Under the pieces are notes generated by a model that was not told where the DNA came from, ran no database searches, and was given only the letters and a program-made list of their open reading frames with translations. DNA of 36,577 nucleotides from DATKDU01 sp035512595 (GTDB lineage Bacteria > Planctomycetota > Planctomycetia > Pirellulales > Pirellulaceae). Positions 1 through 6,399 of this stretch are shown one piece after another. Made by a program: the position numbers and the translations under genes. Location of the stretch: NCBI GenBank assembly GCA_035512595.1, contig DATKDU010000435.1, positions 1-36,577 of the forward strand. The letters are read 5' to 3'. Position 1 is the first letter of the stretch. Each line of letters opens with the position of its first letter.

Positions 1-1
1 A

Positions 2-670
2 CCCGCCAAGCGCTCGCTCCCCTTGCGCTTTTCGCTGTGGACGCTGTTCATCGTCGTGGCTGTTGCTTGTGTCGCGGCCGCCTGGTACGGGATGCGCAAG
101 CGGGAGCGGGAAGCTCTGGCGAAAGTCGCCGCGCTGGCGGCACAAATCGAGACGCAGCAGGCGGAGATCAACCGCCTGCGGGCCGAGATCGGCTTTTTGA
201 CCATCGGCGACCGCACGAAGGTCCACGCCCTGGCGCAGCGGAGCCTGAACGACTACCACTGGCGGTGGCGCGTCTATCTGCCGCCGGGCAAGCCGTGGCG
301 TCTGTGCCAGGCGCTGGGGCGGATCCCGCGGCAGGGATTCAAGGAGATTCCCCATGCCTCCGGTACGATTGACGATGGCGAGTTCACCATCGAGGCCTTC
401 ATCGGCCGCGATGTCGACGGACAGCGGCGGCTGGTCGTCGCCACGCCGAGCATCCGCAACAGCCAGTCGCTTGACGAAGCCCAATTTCAGGAGCTGATCA
501 AGGCCGGCTTCTCGACCACCGGCATCGGCTTCACCCGGATGGAGGTGCTCGACCCGAAGGCGCCGATCCTGCTCCTTCGTCTCCGCCAGCACGAGCCCAT
601 TCCTGGTTCTCCCGGCTCATTCCGGACGAGCGACGAGCCGGAGTTTGGCTTCATGTTGTGGCTGGAATGA
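2..670 (+). CDS. Membrane-anchored hypothetical protein, 5' end probably cut
   Basis: The reading frame is open from the window edge, and a TTG at 23 is the first start-like codon inside, so the true start may lie upstream. The visible product opens with 'LRFSLWTLFIVVAV', one hydrophobic segment of about 17 residues, then a short charged heptad-like stretch (about residues 25-55, rich in E, Q, R and A), then a soluble domain of about 150 residues. This short N-terminal anchor is a common planctomycete pattern, and the next gene carries a similar one internally. No enzyme motif is visible, and I do not recognise the soluble domain. Stop TGA is at 668-670. The gene downstream begins 35 nt later on the same strand, so the two may be cotranscribed. 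Confidence 0.7.
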   Translation, partial: PAKRSLPLRFSLWTLFIVVAVACVAAAWYGMRKREREALAKVAALAAQIETQQAEINRLRAEIGFLTIGDRTKVHALAQRSLNDYHWRWRVYLPPGKPWRLCQALGRIPRQGFKEIPHASGTIDDGEFTIEAFIGRDVDGQRRLVVATPSIRNSQSLDEAQFQELIKAGFSTTGIGFTRMEVLDPKAPILLLRLRQHEPIPGSPGSFRTSDEPEFGFMLWLE

Positions 671-705
671 GTTACGATTAGCCTCAAAGTCGGTGGAGAC
701 AAATA

Positions 706-1671
706 TTGGACGCACCGAAGTCGATGAAATCCAATCTCCTGCGCGGCTTGCTGGTATTTGGGGGAATCGGACTCATCGCGTCCGCCCCCTATCTCTCCTT
801 GGCATTGGCCAATGCCCCCCATCCGGCGGTGTTTTTCGCTGCCGTGGCGGTCGGGGCTAACCTTGGAGCCTGCGCCGGCCGCAGAACTCCCTCCAGCTTT
901 TGCCTGTGGGGAGCCATTACATCGGCTGTGGGTCTGTGGATCTTCTACCCGCTGCTGGTGTACCTCGCGCCGCAACTGATCCAGCCCAAGACGGCCAGCC
1001 CGCAGACGGCTGAAATCCTCCAATACTACATGGGACATCGTTTGATCAGCCTGTCCCTTTACAGCGTTGTGAGGGGGCTGGTTATCGGGGCGATCGTTGG
1101 CGGCGGCGTGTGGCTGGTGTGGCGCGCAGCGCGCTGGGTCAGCGGGAAATCGCGGCCAGAGCCTGTCGAGAGCTCGCCGGCCGCGCCATGGCTCAGGTTC
1201 CGCCTCCGCACGCTGCTGCTCGTCATGGGCGCGATCTGCGTCTACCTGGGCTGGAGCGTCTACCGCCGCGATCGGCAAATGGCGATTGCCATATTCGCGC
1301 TCCAGCATGGGGGCCAGGTGCAGTGGGACTACGGCCGCGATCTGGACCCCTTGGGGGTCATCACCAGCGTGAGCTTTTCCGACAAGCCTCTGCACAACAA
1401 TGAGCTGGCGGCACTCGCAGATGCACACTCCGCAACATCACTCGCTCTATTTCGGACTGGCATTTCTGACGGCGGATTGGCCCACGTCAAGGACTTGCGC
1501 AGTCTCCGGTCGCTCGACCTGCGGCATAATCCTGGAATCACGGACGCCGGCCTCGTCCACCTCACGGGCCTTGTAAACCTCCGACAAGTGGTCTTGATCC
1601 GCACGTCGGTTACGAAACAAGGCGCCGACGATCTTCAGCGGGCGCTGCCCAACACCAAGATCGCCTACTAG
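706..1671 (+). CDS. Multi-pass membrane protein with C-terminal leucine-rich repeats
   Basis: The 321-residue product has several hydrophobic segments in its first 150 residues, then an internal 'FRLRTLLLVMGAICVYLGW' anchor near residue 165. It ends in about 80 residues of leucine-rich repeat character ('LRSLRSLDLRHNPGITDAGL', 'LTGLVNLRQVVL'). The repeats resemble the planctomycete LRR type in which GLAHL-like turns recur. TTG at 706 is chosen because GGAG at 695-698 sits 7 nt upstream; an ATG at 724 in the same frame is the alternative. The internal anchor resembles the start of the preceding protein, so this may be a fusion of a membrane domain with an anchored LRR module. Role unknown; binding of a partner through the LRR is only a guess. 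Confidence 0.75.
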   Translation: MDAPKSMKSNLLRGLLVFGGIGLIASAPYLSLALANAPHPAVFFAAVAVGANLGACAGRRTPSSFCLWGAITSAVGLWIFYPLLVYLAPQLIQPKTASPQTAEILQYYMGHRLISLSLYSVVRGLVIGAIVGGGVWLVWRAARWVSGKSRPEPVESSPAAPWLRFRLRTLLLVMGAICVYLGWSVYRRDRQMAIAIFALQHGGQVQWDYGRDLDPLGVITSVSFSDKPLHNNELAALADAHSATSLALFRTGISDGGLAHVKDLRSLRSLDLRHNPGITDAGLVHLTGLVNLRQVVLIRTSVTKQGADDLQRALPNTKIAY

Positions 1672-1711
1672 CCCGCGACTTCCGTTTTGGATTCTGCACT
1701 CCGCACTCGCC

Positions 1712-2764
1712 TCAATCATCTCCCATCAGCACCGCCCATTTCCGCGTCGCGTCAAAGTGCTCCAGCGCCAGCTTGAGGCTGGCCAGCATCGGGTAGGCCA
1801 GGATCAGCCCCAGCACCCCCCACACCCAGCCCCAGTACGCCAGCCACACAAACAAGAGCACGCTCGACAGGTTCAGGTGCTTTCCCGAGAGTTTAATCTC
1901 CACGTAGTCAATCCACAGCAGGCGGTTGGCGATCAACAGCACCGACAGCGCGATCGCCCACACCAGGTCCAGGCTCACCAGTGCCAGCACGATCGGCGGC
2001 ACGCAGGCGGCAATGCTGCCGATGTACGTGATGTAGTTCAGGGCGAAGAACAAAAACCCCCACAAAAGCCAGCGGTCCAGGCCGAACGCCCACATCAAAA
2101 TTGCCGCCGAGGCCCCCATCCCCAGGCTGACGATCGTCTTGACCCGCATGAACTGCTCGATGCTGCGGCTGATCTCGTCGGCAATCCGCAGCACCGCCTC
2201 GCTCCGCTCCCCCGGAAAGGCCCGTTTCACCCGCGCCGGCATCTTCTGCGCCCCGATGATCATGAACAGCAGGTAGAAGAACGTCATCACCGCGAACTCG
2301 ACGATCCCCAGCCCGCGCTCAAAGACATAGCCGATCACGTCCATCGACGAATCGCGAAACAGGTCATCCCACGACTCGTGCGGTTCAAGCCCCAGCGGCC
2401 TGAGCCGCTCTTCGATCGTCCTCCGGTAATCGGGCCACTGCGCCCGGAACGAGTCCGCTTCGCCGTAGGCATAGACCGTGATGATCGTGGCGACAATCAC
2501 CGTGGCCGCAAACAGCATCAAGTACGACACCCACGGCGACCAACCACGCCGCGATAAGTATCGCTCCGCCGACCGCGTCACGAAGAACAGGAACACGGCC
2601 GTCAACAGCGGCTTGAGGATCGGCCCCAGCCAGGTGACTGCCGCGGCAATCGCCAGCACGGCCAGAATCACCAGCGACACCCGCCCCGGGTCGGGAAAGG
2701 CCACAGGCGCCGGCGCTGCCGGTTTCAAGCTCGCCGGTTTCAGGCTCTCATCAGGCTTCGGCAT
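1712..2764 (-). CDS. AI-2E family transporter (PerM/UPF0118-like)
   Basis: The 350-residue protein has a Pro/Ala/Lys-rich N-terminal tail, then paired hydrophobic helices (about residues 30-75 and 85-105). A soluble amphipathic central segment (about 105-150) follows, then a block of further helices to about residue 335. This is the usual order in the AI-2E family, which includes TqsA and PerM; members have been linked to autoinducer export, ion transport or unknown solutes. The substrate cannot be read from sequence. Length fits the family. GAGG lies 5 nt before the ATG. The gene converges on the LRR protein gene with a 40-bp gap. Confidence 0.88.
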   Translation of the reverse strand: MPKPDESLKPASLKPAAPAPVAFPDPGRVSLVILAVLAIAAAVTWLGPILKPLLTAVFLFFVTRSAERYLSRRGWSPWVSYLMLFAATVIVATIITVYAYGEADSFRAQWPDYRRTIEERLRPLGLEPHESWDDLFRDSSMDVIGYVFERGLGIVEFAVMTFFYLLFMIIGAQKMPARVKRAFPGERSEAVLRIADEISRSIEQFMRVKTIVSLGMGASAAILMWAFGLDRWLLWGFLFFALNYITYIGSIAACVPPIVLALVSLDLVWAIALSVLLIANRLLWIDYVEIKLSGKHLNLSSVLLFVWLAYWGWVWGVLGLILAYPMLASLKLALEHFDATRKWAVLMGDD

Positions 2765-2784
2765 TCGACCTCACAGTGGCGTAG

Positions 2785-2808
2785 GTAGCCGAATTCGCCA
2801 GAATTCGG
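2785..2808 (+). repeat. GTAG-footed hairpin (REP-like), class A singlet
   Basis: GTAG is followed by an 8-bp perfect stem (CCGAATTC / GAATTCGG) closed by loop GCCA, 24 nt in all. A copy differing at two loop bases occurs on the opposite strand at 5327-5350. The unit lies 20 bp upstream of the AI-2E transporter start. Confidence 0.75.
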
Positions 2809-2824
2809 GGATCATCCGCCCACA

Positions 2825-2842
2825 AGACTTTGCGCGAAGTCT
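2825..2842. repeat. Short perfect hairpin
   Basis: AGACTT and AAGTCT form a 6-bp perfect stem around TGCGCG. It stands 17 bp beyond the class A singlet, in the same gene-free stretch. It may be one more repeat unit or a weak terminator. No second copy was seen in the window. Confidence 0.4.
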
Positions 2843-3059
2843 GGTCCGGCCGCAAGCCACACGGGAACAGCGGCAAGGCGTCGCAGCAGCCTCCACTAGC
2901 GCGATATTCACCTCTCGCGGCCGGCACTTCCACCGCGTCCGCGACCAGCGAGGCAGTCGCAACCATTTGGCACGACTCGGTTTACGCCGTCGCCTCCCCC
3001 GTGGAGGCCGCCGCAAGCTCCCCTGACCCCTGGTGTCGGCGCTAGCGCCTTTGGGGCCG

Positions 3060-3219
3060 TGGTTCCTGGTTCCTGGCCACTGGTTTCTGGCCCCTGGTTC
3101 CTGGCCCCTGGTTCCTGGCCCCTGGTTCCTGGCGACTGGCCCCTGGTTCCTGGCTCCTGGCTCCTGGCTCCTGGCTCCTGGCCCCTGGTTCCTGGCTCCT
3201 GGCTCCTGGCCCCTGGCTC
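3060..3219. repeat. 7-bp tandem array, CTGGNNN
   Basis: Twenty-two consecutive heptamers run from 3066 to 3219, preceded by a truncated unit at 3060-3065. Every unit begins CTGG, and the last three bases vary among TTC, CCC and CTC, with single CCA, TTT and CGA units. Phase is never lost. TTC and CCC units alternate in the left half, and CTC units cluster in the right half. The array resembles the heptameric STRR arrays known from cyanobacteria in period, not in sequence. Reading frames through it on both strands are by-products of the repeat. Confidence 0.95.
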
Positions 3220-3328
3220 CACCACCCGCTTTCCCACGCGCCGATGATCAATAAGCGAAATGGGGAGTTTTTCGCGGCGGCCTATTGCAGCCTGGTGGGC
3301 AATGGGTCCGAGACGGTGTTATTCTCTC

Positions 3329-3426
3329 GTTCCCACGCTCCGCGTGGGGACGCAAGCGGGGACGCTCTGCGTCCCGCAGGCGACGCGGAGCGTCGGCACT
3401 CGTGTTCCTACGCAGAGCGTGGGAAC
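3329..3426. repeat. 98-bp nested-palindrome element with 12-bp terminal inverted repeats
   Basis: The ends GTTCCCACGCTC (3329-3340) and GAGCGTGGGAAC (3415-3426) are exact reverse complements. Each end is also half of its own near-palindrome of 23 bp (3329-3351 and 3404-3426). Inside, GACGCTCTGCGTC (3361-3373) and GACGCGGAGCGTC (3382-3394) pair with one mismatch. All four units share a core GCTCYGCG or its complement, so they look like one unit duplicated and inverted. No ORF is present; it may be a small non-autonomous mobile element. Confidence 0.8.
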
Positions 3427-3514
3427 AAGCGGTCGTCCGCAAAGGCGGCGGACAATGCCGCGGGGACGAGGCGGCTAAATGGGTTGTCCGCCTTTGGACT
3501 TTAGTATACAATTG

Positions 3515-3530
3515 TGGCATATCCTTTGCA
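3515..3530 (+). promoter_or_regulatory. Sigma-54-like promoter match
   Basis: TGGCATATCCTTTGCA matches the -24/-12 consensus (TGGCAC-N5-TTGCA) at TGGCA and TTGCA. The GG and GC pairs are exactly 12 bp apart, as required. No protein gene follows on the plus strand. A match this good is expected by chance roughly 0.3 times in a window of this size, so it is tentative. Confidence 0.3.
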
Positions 3531-3631
3531 GCCACCCTTTCCGGCGGCCCGGTGGCCTGCCATTTCGGCGGGGCGCTGCCGCGCGCTGTTGTTCTTTGAA
3601 AATCCGGTAGACCGAGGCTTGGCTGCAACGC

Positions 3632-3683
3632 CGGGCGATAAGGCGCGTTGGCCAATTTTGCGCTGATTTGCACTTATCGCCCG
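3632..3683. repeat. Perfect 11-bp inverted repeat with structured loop
   Basis: CGGGCGATAAG (3632-3642) pairs exactly with CTTATCGCCCG (3673-3683). The intervening 30 nt can pair further (GCGC...GCGC around TTGGCCAA). It lies about 100 bp downstream of the sigma-54-like match. It could be the core of a small RNA or a protein-binding site. Confidence 0.5.
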
Positions 3684-3729
3684 CAAGAGGCCGGCGCAAG
3701 CTGCTGGCGGCGCAAGTCGCTTGCTGACT

Positions 3730-3749
3730 GGAACATACGTTCATGTTCC
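3730..3749. promoter_or_regulatory. 20-bp palindrome containing a DinR/LexA-like core
   Basis: GGAACAT and ATGTTCC form a perfect 7-bp inverted repeat around ACGTTC. The inner GAACATACGTTC (3731-3742) fits the Bacillus-type LexA core GAACRNRYGTTY. No SOS-type gene follows it, and planctomycete LexA sites are not known to me, so the assignment is weak; the palindrome itself is certain. Confidence 0.3.
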
Positions 3750-4109
3750 GGCGCGCTTGCCGAGGGAGCAACCGCTTATTAAAGAAAAAAAGGGTGGAAA
3801 TCGCAAAGCACGCGACGACAAGGAGTTAAGTGCGAAATATAAACCGAAATGAATGCTCAATTCGCTTATCACCTTCAGCCAGATCGCTGTGCGGGGACGC
3901 GCGAGATCGGGCCTCCGCAAACGCGCTAGCAGCCACACTGCGTTGGAAATGACTTGCGGCCGGCGAGGGAGGGGCGGCAAGTGATGCAAACGCCGTGTGT
4001 ACAAGAGGTTACGTAAGCGGCAGCGGCCGCTCTCGTCGCCGTAAGTCGCCTTCGAGGGGTGCGTATCCGCGCTAACACCTACCCCGCCCAAAGGCGTTTC
4101 CGGACCACA

Positions 4110-5252
4110 TTACTCAATCTCCGCCCGGTTCCCCACCGTCACCTTCACCGCCAGGATTTCCGTCCCACGGAGGACGCGAAGCTCCGCCTCGGTGCCGACG
4201 GGGGTCAGGCTGACGAGGTTGATCAGGTGCGTGTCGTCTTCGATGCGGGTGCCGTCGAAGGAGAGGATCACGTCCCCCACTTTGAGCTTGGCCGCTTCGG
4301 CCGGGGACTTGGCCGTGATGGCGTTGATCCGCGCCCCCTCGCCGCGGGGCAAGCCGGCCCGGAGCGCCTGCTCGGCGTCGTACCGCGCGTCGAGCTTCAC
4401 TCCCAAGTAGGCGTGCGTCACCGTGCCGTGCGTGAGGAGTTGCTTGACCACCGACATGGCCATGTTGATGGGGATCGAAAAGCCGATCCCTTCGTGCCCG
4501 CCGCTGGCGCTGGCGATGGCCGTGTTGATGCCGATGACTTCGCCGCGAAGATTGACGAGCGGCCCGCCGCTGTTGCCCGGGTTGATCGCCGCATCGGTCT
4601 GCAAAAAATCCTGGTAGCGGACCACTTCGTCCCCCAGCTCCAGGTCGCGGCGTCCCTTGGCGCTGATGATACCGTAGCTTACGGAATGACTGAGGCCGAA
4701 CGGGCTGCCGACGGCCAGGACGAAGTCGCCGATCTCGACCTGACGGCTGTCGCCGAGGCGGGCCGCAACGAGCCCTTTGACCTCGACCGCCAGGCAGGCG
4801 ACGTCGGTCTCCGGGTTTTCCCAGATGCGGCGGGGATAGATGGTGCGGCCGTCAGCCAGCTTGATCTTGATCGTCTCGGGGCGGGCCCCTTTGATCACGT
4901 GCCGGTTGGTAATGACGTAGTGCTTGCCGCCGACGTCGATGATGATCCCGGAGCCTGCTTCCTCGACCGTGCGGCGGGCGAACCGCTCGTCCCCCTCCTG
5001 GTGCTTGGCCTCGATGTGCACCACGGTCGGCTGCACCAGCCGGACGACCCGCTTGACGATGCTCCCCTGCCGCTCGATCGCTTCCACGTCGGCAGCCAGC
5101 TCTGCAAACAGCCGCTCGCGCGACTCGGCCGCGACTTCGACCGTCGCAACGGGCATTTGACCACTCGCGGGCAGCGGCGCCAGCAGCAACGATGCGGCCC
5201 ACCAGCAGGCGGCCAATCGAGCGCGGCCATAGAGGCCCGGTGAGAACGTCAT
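4110..5252 (-). CDS. Trypsin-like serine protease with one PDZ domain (HtrA/DegP family)
   Basis: A 380-residue secreted protease likely to act in protein quality control outside the cytoplasmic membrane. Residues 1 to about 32 are a signal peptide ending in an 'ASGQ'-type site. The catalytic triad is visible: His118 in 'TNRHV', Asp150 in 'PETDVACL' and Ser228 in 'NPGNSGGPLV'. A single PDZ domain covers about residues 280-372, making it DegS-like in layout. The ATG at 5252 is chosen because an AAGGAAGGG stretch lies just upstream and a signal peptide follows directly; the frame stays open further upstream, but that part overlaps the dksA-like gene and is not protein-like. It lies 94 bp after that gene on the same strand, probably as an operon, with two REP-like hairpins between them. 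Confidence 0.93.
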   Translation of the reverse strand: MTFSPGLYGRARLAACWWAASLLLAPLPASGQMPVATVEVAAESRERLFAELAADVEAIERQGSIVKRVVRLVQPTVVHIEAKHQEGDERFARRTVEEAGSGIIIDVGGKHYVITNRHVIKGARPETIKIKLADGRTIYPRRIWENPETDVACLAVEVKGLVAARLGDSRQVEIGDFVLAVGSPFGLSHSVSYGIISAKGRRDLELGDEVVRYQDFLQTDAAINPGNSGGPLVNLRGEVIGINTAIASASGGHEGIGFSIPINMAMSVVKQLLTHGTVTHAYLGVKLDARYDAEQALRAGLPRGEGARINAITAKSPAEAAKLKVGDVILSFDGTRIEDDTHLINLVSLTPVGTEAELRVLRGTEILAVKVTVGNRAEIE

Positions 5253-5295
5253 CGCAAATCCCTTCCTTGGGTCTGCGGCAGGGTGAAGCGGAATT

Positions 5296-5350
5296 CCGAC
5301 TTCTGGCGAACCCGGCCACGGCAGGTCCGAATTCTCACGAATTCGGCTAC
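5296..5350 (-). repeat. Tandem doublet of GTAG-footed hairpins, class A
   Basis: On the minus strand, unit 1 (5350-5327) is GTAG, stem CCGAATTC / GAATTCGG, loop GTGA. Unit 2 (5319-5296) is GTGG, stem CCGGGTTC / GAAGTCGG with loop GCCA and two weak pairs. Each is 24 nt and the spacer is 7 nt. The TAG of unit 1 (5347-5349) is the stop codon of the dksA-like gene. Confidence 0.75.
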
Positions 5351-5790
5351 ACGTCGATTTCCAGGTCGCCGGCGGAGATCTCGTTATCGGCCAGGCCCAC
5401 GTCGAAAATCCGACCCCAATTGGCGCCCCCCACATCCTCGCCGTTCTTCTCCGCCTCGCGCTGGCACTGGATGCACATCGTGGCGTAGGGCAACGCCTGA
5501 AGACGGGCCAGCGGAATTCCTTCGCCGCACGCTTCGCACGATCCATAGTTGCCGTCCCGCATCCGTTCAAGCGCGACTTCGATGTGCGCCAGCTCGCGGC
5601 TTTCCACTTCGGCCAGTTGCGAGCTGATTTCGTCCTGGGCCGAATCGAGTGCCGCATCGACCACGTCGCTGGAGGTCTGCTGGCGAAGCTCCTTGAGCGA
5701 GCTCAAATCACCCGCCAGCGCACGGCGGAGTGCATCCCGCCGGCGAATAAGGATCTGCCGCAGATTATTGACCGCATCCTTGCGTGCCAT
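5347..5790 (-). CDS. DksA/TraR-type zinc-finger protein
   Basis: A 147-residue protein with an N-terminal coiled-coil region (about residues 5-80, ending 'ALERMRDGNYGSC') and a four-Cys zinc finger: C85, C88, C106 and C109. This is the DksA/TraR layout; such proteins enter the secondary channel of RNA polymerase and tune rRNA and stress promoters with ppGpp. It lacks an obvious acidic DxxDxA tip motif, though 'DSAQDE' near residue 49 is a candidate. The acidic tail of about 30 residues after the finger is longer than usual. ATG at 5790 has AAGGA 7 nt upstream; an in-frame start at 5832 is less likely. The stop codon lies in a REP-like repeat. Confidence 0.88.
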   Translation of the reverse strand: MARKDAVNNLRQILIRRRDALRRALAGDLSSLKELRQQTSSDVVDAALDSAQDEISSQLAEVESRELAHIEVALERMRDGNYGSCEACGEGIPLARLQALPYATMCIQCQREAEKNGEDVGGANWGRIFDVGLADNEISAGDLEIDV

Positions 5791-6366
5791 TTTGGTTCCT
5801 TTTTCCGTGCTTTTCTCGCTGCGCCGCTTCATGTGTATCCGGCAAATGCCGCCTCGAATCGTTCCTCTCGGTGGTCCGCAGTGCCTGCCCCGGTAAACCG
5901 CTAGCGTGAAAGATACGTCATGCTGTTAGCCCGGTTCGAAGGCCTGTTCGAAAATGGTACGGTCCCGATCAAGAGTCGTGAATCCAATGCCGCCGTAATT
6001 TCCATAAAAAACATGCATATTTGATGCAAGCTGCTTTTGCTAAACGACTTGCAGCGAATGACGATCCTCAGGAAACGCTCGGCCGCCGCGTGCCAATGCC
6101 CACGGGCGGATCGGACATGCGACAAGCCCTCTAGCGGCGGTCCGTACAATCGGCACCGGCGGCAGTGTCCGCCGCACACCGATAATCGGCAAAACGTGCC
6201 CGACATTTCAGCGCATTTTTTCCGAAGCGGCAGTTTATGCCGACGTTAGCAGTGGCGCACGCCGCGCGTAGGTCTGGGCAGTTTGTCGCTTTTGACGGGA
6301 AGCCGGCTGCAAGCTAGATGACCTAGCCTGTAATCCGAACGAACGAACTGGCGCGCCATTCAGAGG
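5791..6366. other. Divergent spacer before the FHA/coiled-coil gene
   Basis: No coding frame here is convincing. The spacer should hold the divergent promoters of the dksA-like gene and the large plus-strand gene. A patch near 6000-6035 (poly-A run, 'catgcatatttgatgc') is AT-rich against a GC-rich background. GGCGG and CCGCC near 6150-6165 can form a small hairpin. No confident -10/-35 pair is assigned. Confidence 0.4.
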
Positions 6367-6380
6367 GTGGTTGGCGCGCC
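6349..6380. promoter_or_regulatory. Two copies of TGGCGCGCC 23 bp apart
   Basis: Identical 9-mers at 6349-6357 and 6372-6380 each contain the 8-bp palindrome GGCGCGCC. They sit just before the probable ATG at 6400, about two helical turns apart, as expected for a paired operator. Function is inferred. Confidence 0.35.
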
Positions 6381-6399
6381 CTCCCTTCCCATCGTCACC

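Larger units (their letters stand above)
3427..4109. other. Gene-free stretch with possible RNA or regulatory elements
   Basis: No frame here has convincing protein character. It is less GC-rich than its surroundings between about 3770 and 3860 (an A-rich run near 3780). It contains a sigma-54-like promoter match, an 11-bp inverted repeat with a 30-nt loop, and a 20-bp palindrome, each listed separately. It ends at the stop codon of the minus-strand protease gene. A structured RNA is possible, but no known RNA family was recognised (no tmRNA, RNase P, SRP or 6S signatures). Confidence 0.4.

Noticed and set aside
487..1428. Long minus-strand frame of 313 codons across the first two genes
   Set aside because: His/Gln/Pro/Arg-rich product without domain or membrane pattern; the plus-strand frames carry clear anchors and LRRs.
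3033..3254. Open frames on both strands through the CTGGNNN array
   Set aside because: They are produced by the 7-bp repeat, which gives a stop-free periodic peptide in several frames; no start context or non-repeat part.
3494..3510. TTGGAC and TATACA as a sigma-70 promoter
   Set aside because: The two boxes are only 5 bp apart, far too close for a -35/-10 pair.
5253..5657. N-terminal extension of the protease gene
   Set aside because: The frame is open but overlaps the dksA-like gene; signal peptide and ribosome site fix the start at 5252.
5931..5950. GGTTCGAA stretch resembling a tRNA T-loop
   Set aside because: No acceptor stem, anticodon arm or CCA can be built around it on either strand.
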